DNA of 35,727 nt from assembly GCA_002154585.1 (NCBI GenBank), contig MUNG01000036.1, positions 1-35,727 of the forward strand, given 5' to 3'. Made by a program: the position numbers and the translations under genes. The notes under the pieces were generated by a model. It was not told the origin of the DNA. It saw nothing but the letters and a program-made list of their open reading frames with translations, and searched no databases. The DNA is from Streptomyces pseudogriseolus (GTDB taxonomy: Bacteria; Actinomycetota; Actinomycetes; Streptomycetales; Streptomycetaceae). The number at the start of each line of letters is the position of its first letter. Position 1 is the first letter of the stretch. Shown piece by piece: positions 1 through 6,934 of the stretch.

Positions 1-1100
1 CGGTCGCGGAGGCGCTCGCGCGGATCGAACGCGCCGATCCGGTGCTGTGCGCGTTCCTCGACGTGTGGGGTGACGAGGCGCTGCGGCGGGCGGGCGAGGT
101 GGATGCGCGGGTCGCCGCCGGGGAGCGTCTGCCGCTGGCCGGGGTGCCGGTCGCGGTGAAGGGGCGGCGCGGACTGCGGGCGGCGGAGCCGCTGGTCGCG
201 GCCGGTGCGGTCGCCGTGGGCGCCACCTCCGTGCCGGGTCCGGGGACGCCCTGGCAGACGTGGGGGCTCGGGGCGCACGGCCGTACCGTCAATCCGTGGC
301 GTGCGGACCGTACGCCGGGCGGGTCCTCGGCCGGGGCGGCGGTGGCGGTGGCGGCCGGGCTGGTGCCGCTGGCGACGGGCGCCGACGGGGCGGGCTCGGT
401 GCGGATCCCGGCGGCCTGGTGCGGGGTGACGGGACTGAAGGTGACCGGCGGCCGGTTCCTCTCCGCCGACCGTACGGGGCTGGCCGCGCCCGGTGTTCTC
501 GCCCGTACGGCGGCGGACGCGGGCCTCTGGTGGCGGCTCGTGTCGGGGCGCCCGGAGGCTCCGGCCCCGCGCTTTCCGCTCACCGCCGTCTGGTCGCCCG
601 ACCTGGGGTACGCCGACCCCAGTCCCGAGCAGGTCGCCCTGGCGCGGGAGGTGGTCGAGCGGCTGGTCGAGGCGCGCGTGGTGCGCCTCGTGCGGCCACC
701 GGTCCGGCTGTCCCTTCTCGACCCCGGCCCCGCCTGGCTCACCCTGCGCACCCCGGGCGCCGACCCCGCCGACGCCCACCGCGTCCGCACCGCCAACGAC
801 CGCCGTCTTCACGACCTCTTCCACCGCGCCGACCTGCTGCTCACCCCCACGACGCCGACCGCGCCGCACGGCCACGACGGTCCAGGCGACACCTACTCCA
901 CCGCGCTCACCTGGTCGTTCAACCTCAGCGGCCACCCCGCGGCGAGCCTCCCGGCCGGCGTCGGCGCGAAGGGTTGCCCGGCGGGGCTTCAGTTCGTCTC
1001 CGCACGCGACCGGGAGGAGCTGCTGCTCGCGGTGGCGGCGGAGGCGGAACAGCGCGGCGCAGTCACCGCCCTCCGGCCGCCTGCGTGGGCGGCTCCGTGA
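1..1100 (+). CDS. Amidase signature family hydrolase, 5'-truncated by the window edge
   Basis: The frame is open from base 3 to the stop at 1098-1100, so the gene begins outside the window; the GTG at 42 is probably internal. At least 366 residues are visible. The amidase-signature Ser-cisSer-Lys triad can be read: Lys in GVPVAVKG, the cis-Ser in TPGGSSAG, and the nucleophilic Ser in GADGAGSVRIP. Enzymes of this family hydrolyse amide bonds (GatA, nicotinamide-, indoleacetamide- and mandelamide-type amidases); the substrate cannot be told from this sequence. The stretch between the Lys motif and the GGSS motif is about 20-25 residues shorter than usual, lacking the common D-x-x-D-V-x-G block. 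No GatC or GatB partner is visible, so a role as GatA is unlikely. It converges on the ABC permease gene across a hairpin. Confidence 0.85.
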   Translation, partial: VAEALARIERADPVLCAFLDVWGDEALRRAGEVDARVAAGERLPLAGVPVAVKGRRGLRAAEPLVAAGAVAVGATSVPGPGTPWQTWGLGAHGRTVNPWRADRTPGGSSAGAAVAVAAGLVPLATGADGAGSVRIPAAWCGVTGLKVTGGRFLSADRTGLAAPGVLARTAADAGLWWRLVSGRPEAPAPRFPLTAVWSPDLGYADPSPEQVALAREVVERLVEARVVRLVRPPVRLSLLDPGPAWLTLRTPGADPADAHRVRTANDRRLHDLFHRADLLLTPTTPTAPHGHDGPGDTYSTALTWSFNLSGHPAASLPAGVGAKGCPAGLQFVSARDREELLLAVAAEAEQRGAVTALRPPAWAAP

Positions 1101-1161
1101 GGGCTCCGCGCACGACCGCACCTTCGCCCGCGGGTGCGTGGGGGCCGGTCGCGCAGTTCCC

Positions 1162-1180
1162 CGCGCCCCTTCGGGGCGCG
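1162..1180. terminator. Hairpin between convergent genes
   Basis: Perfect 8-bp GC stem (1162-1169 with 1173-1180) and a 3-base loop, lying between the amidase stop and the convergent ABC permease stop. There is no T-run, as is usual in Streptomyces, so it could stop transcription from either side. The sequence just before it (GTCGCGCAGTTCCCC) resembles, from memory, an intergenic element found many times in Streptomyces genomes. Confidence 0.6.
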
Positions 1181-1184
1181 AGGC

Positions 1185-2096
1185 CTACGCCGTGACGTCC
1201 TTCGTCGTGAAGCGGGCCCAGGCCGCCGAGCCGAAGACGGCCGCGTAGAGGGCCTGGAGGCCGAGGTTCTTCGTCAGGTCGTCCCAGTAGACGGGCTCCC
1301 GCATCAGGTCGGCGAAGGACAGCCAGTAATGCGAGAACAGGTACGGGTGCAGGGCGTGCAGCTGGGGGATCTGGTCGAGGATCTGGACGGTGATGAGCAG
1401 TCCGACCGTGGTCGCCATCGCCGCGATGCCGCTGTTGGTCAGCGTGGACACGAACAGACCGAGCGCGGCCACACCGAGCAGGGACGCGGCGACGACCAGG
1501 GCGATCAGCAGGGCCCGGAGCAGCCCCTCGCTGAAGGTAATGCGGGTGCCCGAGATGGTGGTCGGATCACCGAGCGGGAACAGCAGCGCGCCCACGGCCA
1601 GCGCCGAGACGGCCACCACCAGGGTGGCGGCCAGGCAGAACACCATGACCGTCGCGTACTTGGTGAGCAGCAGGCGGGTGCGGCCGGCGGGGGCGACCAG
1701 CAGGTAGCGCAGGGTACCGGCGCCCGCCTCGCCCGCCACGGCGTCGCCCGCGATCACCCCGACCGCCATGGGCAGGAAGAACGGCAGGGTCGCGGCGAGC
1801 GCGGTGAAGACGAGAAACAGGCCGTTGTTGGTGATCTGCGAGACGAACGCGGGTCCCCCGCCGCCCCCGGAGGACGAACCGTCGCCGGTCTCGATCCGCA
1901 CGGCGATCCCGACCAGCACCGGCACGGCGGCCAGCACGCCCAGCAGGGCGAGGGTGCGCCAGCGCCGGAAGGTGGTGCGCAGCTCGTCGCGGAACAGCCC
2001 CAGCGTCCACAGCGGACGCGCCGCCCGTACGGCCGTCTCCGTCTCCGTCGCCCCCGCTTCCGCGGGAACGCCCGCCGCCGTCTCAGCCCGCGACAT
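1185..2096 (-). CDS. ABC-2 type transporter permease
   Basis: 303 residues. After a polar N-terminus that includes RRWRTLALLGVLAAVPVLVG, several hydrophobic segments follow, including FLPMAVGVIAGDAVAGEAGAGTLRYLLVAP; the EAGAGTLRYLL stretch is typical of ABC-2 permeases of the NatB/CcmB-like type. It should form the membrane half of an exporter with the ATPase encoded immediately upstream. The two genes overlap by 14 bp (2083-2096), implying coupled translation, and a GGGGAGGGG Shine-Dalgarno sequence lies 4 bases before the ATG. The substrate is unknown. The neighbouring LolA-like gene hints at a lipoprotein or envelope role, but this is inference. Confidence 0.85.
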   Translation of the reverse strand: MSRAETAAGVPAEAGATETETAVRAARPLWTLGLFRDELRTTFRRWRTLALLGVLAAVPVLVGIAVRIETGDGSSSGGGGGPAFVSQITNNGLFLVFTALAATLPFFLPMAVGVIAGDAVAGEAGAGTLRYLLVAPAGRTRLLLTKYATVMVFCLAATLVVAVSALAVGALLFPLGDPTTISGTRITFSEGLLRALLIALVVAASLLGVAALGLFVSTLTNSGIAAMATTVGLLITVQILDQIPQLHALHPYLFSHYWLSFADLMREPVYWDDLTKNLGLQALYAAVFGSAAWARFTTKDVTA

Positions 2097-3063
2097 CGAA
2101 CCCCTCCCCGGTCAGCGCCACGAACGCGTCCTCCAGCGACGCCCGTTCGACCCCGAAGCCGCGCACCCGCACCCCCGCCGTGACCAGGGCCGCGTTCACC
2201 TCGGCGAGGTCCCGCGCGGGCGGCTCGGCGCTCACGCGGTCGCCGTCGGCCACGACGTCGGCGAGCCCCTGCTCCTTCAGCACCCGGGCCGCGTCCGCCG
2301 GGTCGGGCGTGGTGACCACCAGGCGGCCCCGGGCACCGGCGGCCAGTTCGGCGACCGGCCCCTGCGTGATCAGCCGGCCGCGCGCCATCACGGCGACGTG
2401 CGTGCAGACCTGCTCGATCTCGTCGAGCAGGTGGGAGGAGAGGAAGACGGTCGTGCCGTCGGTGGCGAGTTCGCGGACGAGCGCGCGGATCTCCCGCATG
2501 CCCTGCGGGTCGAGGCCGTTGGTCGGCTCGTCCAGCACCAGCAGCCGGCGCGGCCGCAGCAGGGCGGCGGCGAGTCCGAGGCGCTGCCTCATGCCGAGGG
2601 AGTACGCCCGCGCCTTCTTGCCGGACGCGGCCGTGAGGCCCACCCGGTCCAGGGCGGCGGCGACACGGGCGGTGCGGGTGCGCGGGTCGGCGGTGGGGTC
2701 GGCGGCGTCGTAGCGGAGGAGGTTGTCGCGGCCGGAGAGGAAGCCGTAGAGGGCGGGGCCCTCGATGAGCGCGCCGACGTGCGGCAGGACGGCGCGCGCG
2801 GAGCGGGGCATGGGGCGCCCCAGCACGTGCGCCGTCCCGGAGGTCGGCTCGATCAGGCCCATCAGCGTGCGGATCGTGGTGGTCTTGCCGGAGCCGTTGG
2901 GGCCGAGGAAGCCGAAGACGCTGCCCGCCGGTACGGTCAGGTGCAGACCGTCGACGGCGAGCTGTCCGCCGCGGTAACGCTTGGTCAGCCCGCGGGTGAC
3001 GACGACGGCATCACCCGGGGACCGCCCGTCGCCCGGCTGCTCGGTGGCGGACGTCTCGTCCAT
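2083..3063 (-). CDS. ABC transporter ATP-binding protein
   Basis: 326 residues. Walker A GPNGSGKT at about residues 54-61, signature SLGMRQRLGLA, Walker B LLVLDEPTNGLDP, and a switch histidine in FLSSHLLDEIEQ are all present. The arrangement and C-terminal tail are those of ABC-2/CcmA-type export ATPases. The chosen ATG at 3063 has GGGGGAG five bases before it. The gene starts 43 bp after the LolA-like gene and overlaps the permease gene by 14 bp, so the three look like one operon. The first 20 residues are polar and low in complexity, and a later start is possible but has no better ribosome binding site. Confidence 0.92.
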   Translation of the reverse strand: MDETSATEQPGDGRSPGDAVVVTRGLTKRYRGGQLAVDGLHLTVPAGSVFGFLGPNGSGKTTTIRTLMGLIEPTSGTAHVLGRPMPRSARAVLPHVGALIEGPALYGFLSGRDNLLRYDAADPTADPRTRTARVAAALDRVGLTAASGKKARAYSLGMRQRLGLAAALLRPRRLLVLDEPTNGLDPQGMREIRALVRELATDGTTVFLSSHLLDEIEQVCTHVAVMARGRLITQGPVAELAAGARGRLVVTTPDPADAARVLKEQGLADVVADGDRVSAEPPARDLAEVNAALVTAGVRVRGFGVERASLEDAFVALTGEGFDVAG

Positions 3064-3106
3064 CGGCTCCCCCGTTCCCCTCGCCGCGTCGGTGGGTGCG
3101 GGGTTC

Positions 3107-4351
3107 CTACTTCCCCGCCTCGGCCGCCTTCACCAGCGCGTCCTTGGTGACCGTACCCACGTAGACCTTGCCGTCGTCGGTGATCAGGGCGTTGACCAGG
3201 CGGGTGCTGAACACCGTGCCCGTGCCGAAGTCGCCCTTGACCAGGTCGCCGAGCGAGCCGAGGAAGCCGCCGAGGTCGCCGCCGGCCTCCTCGCCGGTGG
3301 GCAGGCCGGAGCCGGAGCCGGTGTCGAACGTGGCGACGCTGTTCCAGCCCTCGCCGAGCATCGTCAGCCCGTCGAAGCCCTTGGCCAGGTCCTCCTCGGA
3401 CTTCGGGCCGCGCTCCGGCTTCCCGCCGAAGTCGCCGTGGCGGCGGTCCTGTTCGGTGTCCTCGGCCACCTTGGCGCCCTTGGGCGGGGTGAACGCGAAC
3501 GTGGAGGCGTCCGGGCGGTCGAAGCTCACCTGGGTGAAGCCGACGTCCACGACGGCCGAGCCGCCGCTCGACGGGGTGAGCGTGACCTTCAGCGGCATGC
3601 CCGTCTTGTGATCCACGGCGATGCTGACCGCGCCGACGGTGGAGCCGGACTGCTTGGGCTCGATCACCAGCCGATAGGCGTCGCGGCCGGCCACCTGGGC
3701 GGTGCCGTCGACCTTCACGGACGTGGTGTCGTCGACCGCCTTCAGCGCCTCCTCCGCGAAGTCCTTCGGGGTGGCCGGGGGCCGCTGCTCGCCGCGCCGG
3801 GCCGTGTCCGCCGCGCCCGCCTCGCCGACGGTGGAGTGGTAGACCTCGTTGGACGCGCTGTCGTAGCCCCAGACGTCCTTGCCGTTGTGGATGAGGCTGT
3901 ACTCGGCCGCGTCCTCCAGCAGCGACAGCTTCTGGCGGTCCGGGCCGTCGGCGGCGACGCGCAGGGTGTGCGTGCCGGACGCCAGCTCGGTGAGCCGGCC
4001 GGACGGGTCGGCGGAGGAGCCCTCGCCGTCCTCGCCTCCGCCCGCCGCGCCGGACAGCAGGCCGCTCTCCAGCCCGCCGAGGTTCGGCAGCCCGAGGTCG
4101 GTGGTGATCTTCACAGTGCCGGACAGCCGCTCCACGTCCGACTGCGCGATCTTCTCGATGAGCTGCGCGGCCGTGATCTCCGGCAGGTCGGGGTCGCCGG
4201 AGTCGGCGAGCGCCGGGACGAGTCCGATCGTCGCGGCCGCCACGCCCATCACGGTGACGGGGACGACGTACCGCGCGGCCCTGCGGCGGCCGGCGCGCAC
4301 CTCGTCGACCTCCCCCGCGGTCGTCGTGTCGTCGGTCTCGTTCGGTGCCAT
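3107..4351 (-). CDS. LolA-like (outer-membrane lipoprotein carrier fold) membrane-anchored protein
   Basis: 414 residues. A basic N-terminus ([10 protein letters not shown]) precedes one hydrophobic segment at about residues 28-50 (VVPVTVMGVAAATIGLVPAL), which fits a signal anchor or uncleaved signal peptide with the rest outside the cell. The body has the features of actinobacterial proteins annotated LolA/DUF2092: LIEKIAQSDVERLSGTVKITTDLGLP near the start, repeated beta-rich stretches such as YRLVIEPKQSGSTVGAVSIAVDHKTGMPLKV, and a closing segment on a processed test value (VNALITDDGKVYVGTV). Gram-positive LolA-like proteins have no settled function; lipid or lipoprotein binding is the family inference. 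GGAGGG lies 5 bases before the ATG. It heads the apparent operon with the ABC ATPase and permease. A perfect dyad lies about 70-90 bp upstream (4418-4439). Confidence 0.75.
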   Translation of the reverse strand: MAPNETDDTTTAGEVDEVRAGRRRAARYVVPVTVMGVAAATIGLVPALADSGDPDLPEITAAQLIEKIAQSDVERLSGTVKITTDLGLPNLGGLESGLLSGAAGGGEDGEGSSADPSGRLTELASGTHTLRVAADGPDRQKLSLLEDAAEYSLIHNGKDVWGYDSASNEVYHSTVGEAGAADTARRGEQRPPATPKDFAEEALKAVDDTTSVKVDGTAQVAGRDAYRLVIEPKQSGSTVGAVSIAVDHKTGMPLKVTLTPSSGGSAVVDVGFTQVSFDRPDASTFAFTPPKGAKVAEDTEQDRRHGDFGGKPERGPKSEEDLAKGFDGLTMLGEGWNSVATFDTGSGSGLPTGEEAGGDLGGFLGSLGDLVKGDFGTGTVFSTRLVNALITDDGKVYVGTVTKDALVKAAEAGK

Positions 4352-4417
4352 GTGTGCCCTCCGTGGTCGGCGGCGGCTTCCGTCCGTGTCCTCGCGGCGG
4401 TTCGGCCCGGGCCGCCA

Positions 4418-4439
4418 TTCTCACCCGAAACGGTGAGAA
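4418..4439. promoter_or_regulatory. Perfect 22-bp dyad, candidate operator of the LolA/ABC operon
   Basis: Two perfect 8-bp arms, TTCTCACC (4418-4425) and GGTGAGAA (4432-4439), are separated by CGAAAC. The dyad lies 67-88 bp upstream of the LolA-like ATG, where a promoter is expected; GAGAAT inside its downstream arm (minus strand) could serve as a -10 box. The symmetry and size suit a dimeric TetR/GntR/MarR-type regulator, but no such gene is in the window. An RNA hairpin is the alternative. Confidence 0.45.
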
Positions 4440-4656
4440 GTGGTGTTGTCCGTCGTGGTCCATCTGACCAAAACCGCGGGACGGAATCGTCAGACCGCGG
4501 GCTCAACTCCGCGTACTGCTGCGGTATGACACGGACGACGCGGGCTCACCCGCCCCGTAGGGGTCACCCGGGTACCGGAGGCGTACGGGGGGCGGCCGGG
4601 CGGGGCGGCCAGGCTGCACAGCCGACTGGGGCGACCGAGCGGGGCGACCGGCCGGG

Positions 4657-4708
4657 ACGGCCGGTCGGAGCACCCGGACGGAACGGCCGGTCGGAGCACC
4701 CGGACGGA
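4657..4708. repeat. Perfect 26-bp tandem duplication
   Basis: Bases 4657-4682 and 4683-4708 are identical 26-mers beginning ACGGCCGGTCGGAGCACC. A third, decayed copy begins at 4709 and keeps ACGGCC before diverging. It lies just downstream of the polyprenyl synthase stop. This is probably a slippage product in non-coding DNA and could vary in copy number among strains. Confidence 0.9.
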
Positions 4709-4746
4709 ACGGCCAGGCGGGTCGGCCGGCCGGGGCTGGCCCGGGG

Positions 4747-5757
4747 TCAGCCGGCCCGGTGCACCACGGCGTCGCACAGCTCGACGAGCGCCGCCTTGGC
4801 GGGGCCGTCCGGCAGCGGGGCGAGCGCGGCGCGCGCCTCCTCCGCGTAGCGCACGGTGTCCCGGCGGGCCTGGCCGAGCGCGGGGTGGGCGCGCAGCAGG
4901 CGCAGCGCCTCGGCGTGCCGGGTGTCGTCGGTGAGGTCGGAGTCGAGCAGCTCGCACAGGGCGAGGTCCTCGGCGAGGCCCAGCCGGGCCGCCCGCTCGC
5001 GCAGCCGCAGCACGGGCAGGGTGGCGATGCCCTCGCGCAGGTCGGTGCCGGGGGTCTTGCCGGACTCGTGGGAGTCGGAGGCGATGTCGAGGACGTCGTC
5101 GGCGAGCTGGAAGGCGACGCCGAGCCGCTCGCCGTACTGGGTGAGGACGTCGACGACGGTGTCGTCGGCGCCGGACATCATCGCGCCGAACCGGCAGGAG
5201 ACGGCGACCAGGGAGCCGGTCTTGCCGCCGAGCACGTCCAGGTAGTGGTCGACCGGGTCGCGGCCGTCCTGCGGGCCCGCGGTCTCGAGGATCTGGCCGG
5301 TGACCAGCCGCTCGAACGCCTCGGCCTGCACCCGCACCGCCTCCGGGCCGAGGTCGGCCAGGATGTGGGAGGCGCGGGCGAAGAGGAAGTCGCCGGTGAG
5401 GACGGCGACCGAGTTGCCCCAGCGGGTGTTCGCGCTCGCGACCCCGCGCCGCACCTCGGCCTCGTCCATCACGTCGTCGTGGTAGAGCGTGGCCAGGTGG
5501 GTGAGCTCCACGACGACGGCCGACGGCACGACGCCGGGCGCGTAGGGGTCGCCGAACCGGGCGGAGAGCATCACCAGCAGCGGGCGGAACCGCTTGCCTC
5601 CGGCCCGCACCAGGTGCTGGGCGGCCTCCGTGATGAACGGCACCTCGCTCTTGGTGGCTTCGAGCAGCCCTTCCTCGACAGCCGTCAATCCGGCCTGGAC
5701 ATCGGCTTCCAGAGCCTGGTCCCGCACGCTCAGCCCGAACGGCCCGACGACGGTCAC
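4747..5757 (-). CDS. Long-chain polyprenyl diphosphate synthase (probable menaquinone side-chain synthase)
   Basis: 336 residues. It belongs to the trans-isoprenyl diphosphate synthases, which condense isopentenyl diphosphate onto an allylic primer with Mg2+. The first aspartate-rich motif is DDVMD (residues 94-98) and the second DDVLD (220-224); GGKRFRP at 53-59 binds substrate. The residue five positions before the first Asp is Ala89; in this family a small residue there leaves the product pocket open and favours long chains, consistent with the C45 tail of Streptomyces menaquinone. The start is GTG at 5757 with AGGAGA seven bases upstream. MenG and a MenJ-like reductase lie in the same window. 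Exact chain length cannot be read from the sequence. Confidence 0.9.
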   Translation of the reverse strand: MTVVGPFGLSVRDQALEADVQAGLTAVEEGLLEATKSEVPFITEAAQHLVRAGGKRFRPLLVMLSARFGDPYAPGVVPSAVVVELTHLATLYHDDVMDEAEVRRGVASANTRWGNSVAVLTGDFLFARASHILADLGPEAVRVQAEAFERLVTGQILETAGPQDGRDPVDHYLDVLGGKTGSLVAVSCRFGAMMSGADDTVVDVLTQYGERLGVAFQLADDVLDIASDSHESGKTPGTDLREGIATLPVLRLRERAARLGLAEDLALCELLDSDLTDDTRHAEALRLLRAHPALGQARRDTVRYAEEARAALAPLPDGPAKAALVELCDAVVHRAG

Positions 5758-5768
5758 GAGGGGTCTCC

Positions 5769-5788
5769 TGTCTGCTGGTGTCTGCTGG
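5769..5788. repeat. Tandem 10-bp repeat in the polyprenyl synthase leader
   Basis: TGTCTGCTGG occurs twice head to tail (5769-5778, 5779-5788), immediately upstream of the Shine-Dalgarno sequence of the minus-strand polyprenyl synthase gene. It lies in the untranslated leader or promoter. It may be a short regulator site or simple slippage. Confidence 0.85.
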
Positions 5789-6211
5789 CGGTTACACGGT
5801 TTGTCGATAGGTCGCTGCCACCACTCGACTCAGCGTATCCGGTCAGGTTTCGATCACCGCCAGGGCCCGGGGTCACAAGCAGGGCGATACGGGATCAGAA
5901 GTGGAGTGTTTTTGATCGGCTGATAACAACGGACATACCTCGGCTTCCCGGACACAGCGACCCGTGAACCATCCTGCCCCACCCTCGAGTCCGATTTGCC
6001 GCTCTTGATACGCCAATTCCTCTTGGCCGCAAATGCCCTCACGGCCGTCGGCCCGTGAAGTGGGTCACGCGCGCGCCGGCCGCCGGGCCACCCTCGCACA
6101 CGCCCCTCCCTCCGTTCCACGCAACGGAGTTGCCCCTTGGCGATCGCAAAGGATCAAGCACCCAAAACCACCCAACCCAAGATCAAACGGGGCTTTGTGT
6201 GATCGTCGCAC

Positions 6212-6241
6212 TTGTTCCCGGCATCTGCTCTCGCATACGTT
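6212..6241 (+). promoter_or_regulatory. Candidate promoter of the riboswitch transcript
   Basis: TTGTTC (6212-6217) and TACGTT (6236-6241) are separated by 18 bp. The -10 fits the TANNNT pattern of the principal sigma factor; the -35 matches only TTG. Initiation near 6248 would put the transcript start about 11 bases before the first aptamer stem, a sensible layout, but the call rests on spacing alone. Confidence 0.3.
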
Positions 6242-6258
6242 CCGGGCCTGCCGGGTGG

Positions 6259-6439
6259 ACGCCCAGTCCTGCCGCCACCCGCATCACACCCGACGACAAC
6301 TCACGCACGGCAGGAGCGGGGGACCCAGGTAAGCCGCCGTACCGGACACCGTGCCGGGACGGCTCGGGGTGAAGCCATGCCCGAAGGGGCACGGCCGGGC
6401 ACTCTCCCGCCCGAACCCGACAGCTCACCTCGCAGGCGT
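6259..6439 (+). ncRNA. ydaO/yuaA-class c-di-AMP riboswitch
   Basis: Conserved blocks of the ydaO aptamer occur in order: ACGCCCAGTCCTGCCG (from 6259), GGGGGACCC (6318-6326), CGGGGTGAAGCC (6365-6376), and the 3' block CCCGAACCCGACAGC followed by TCACCTCGCAGGCG (6410-6438). The closing stem pairs ACGCC (6259-6263) with GGCGT (6435-6439). The class binds cyclic di-AMP and normally switches expression off when the ligand is abundant; in Streptomyces it is known to sit before cell-wall hydrolase genes such as rpfA. The aptamer ends right at the Shine-Dalgarno GGAGAGG (6441-6447) of the transglycosylase gene, so control could act on translation initiation as well as termination. I see no separate terminator between aptamer and gene. 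Confidence 0.93.
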
Positions 6440-6457
6440 AGGAGAGGAACCTCAGTC

Positions 6458-6934
6458 ATGCCCGTCATCGCTTCGTCGCGCCGCCGCCTCGTCCGCTCCC
6501 TCGCCGTCGCCGGCACCGGCGTCGCCGTGGTCGCGCTGCCGCTGTTCGGCGCCACCAGCGCCTCCGCGGCCCCCACGACCCAGGCCACGACCGCCGCCTC
6601 CACGACCGCGTACCCGGACAACCTCGACGGCTGGATCCGCGAGGCGATGGACATCATGGCGCAGAACGGCATCCCCGGCTCCTACGACTCCATCCACCGC
6701 AACATCATGCGGGAGTCGTCCGGCAACCCGGCCGCCATCAACCTGTGGGACTCCAACGCCGCCATGGGCACCCCGTCGAAGGGCCTGCTCCAGGTCATCG
6801 ACCCGACCTTCCAGGCGTACCACGTGCCCGGCACCGCCTTCGACCCGTTCGACCCGGTCGCCAACATCGCCGCGGCCTGCAACTACGCCGCCGACCGCTA
6901 CGGCTCGATCGACAACGTCTTCGGCGCGTACTGA
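6458..6934 (+). CDS. Small secreted transglycosylase-like (SLT/lysozyme-fold) protein
   Basis: 158 residues. A signal peptide runs to about residue 38 (SRRRLVRS, then a hydrophobic core, then ATSASAA); the SRR start is faintly Tat-like. A short Thr/Ala-rich linker follows. The mature part is a single lytic-transglycosylase-type domain: the presumed catalytic Glu is in NIMRESSGNP, followed by GLLQVIDPTFQAYHVP and the family-typical DPVANIAAACNYAADRYGS. It should cleave peptidoglycan glycan strands outside the cell, by analogy with growth- and germination-linked hydrolases of Streptomyces. No LysM or other wall-binding domain is present. The ATG at 6458 has GGAGAGG at 6441-6447; an upstream in-frame start would run through the riboswitch and is rejected. 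Its last 37 bp overlap the convergent HAD gene. Confidence 0.9.
   Translation: MPVIASSRRRLVRSLAVAGTGVAVVALPLFGATSASAAPTTQATTAASTTAYPDNLDGWIREAMDIMAQNGIPGSYDSIHRNIMRESSGNPAAINLWDSNAAMGTPSKGLLQVIDPTFQAYHVPGTAFDPFDPVANIAAACNYAADRYGSIDNVFGAY

Larger units (their letters stand above)
4352..4746. other. Gene-free stretch between LolA-like gene and polyprenyl synthase
   Basis: 395 bp between two minus-strand genes. The left part holds the ribosome binding site and dyad of the LolA-like gene. The right part (about 4600-4746) is very GC-rich and repetitive, with CGGCCGG and GGGGCGACCG units and a 26-bp tandem duplication, and probably serves as the 3' end of the polyprenyl synthase transcript. I find no convincing coding sequence; the frames open here have shadow-like composition. 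Confidence 0.6.
5758..6258. other. Gene-free divergent promoter region
   Basis: About 500 bp between the polyprenyl synthase start (-) and the riboswitch (+). It contains relatively AT-rich patches, for example near 5895-5935 and 6135-6200, which is typical of Streptomyces promoter DNA. The open frames here have no coding signature or ribosome binding site. It must hold the promoter of the polyprenyl synthase and the promoter of the riboswitch transcript. Confidence 0.6.

Noticed and set aside
6033-6332. Small plus-strand reading frames in the polyprenyl synthase/riboswitch gap
   Set aside because: No ribosome binding site, no coding bias, and partial overlap with the riboswitch.
6212-6457. 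Longer N-terminus for the transglycosylase-like protein
   Set aside because: The DNA is the riboswitch aptamer, and the downstream ATG has the ribosome binding site and starts a proper signal peptide.
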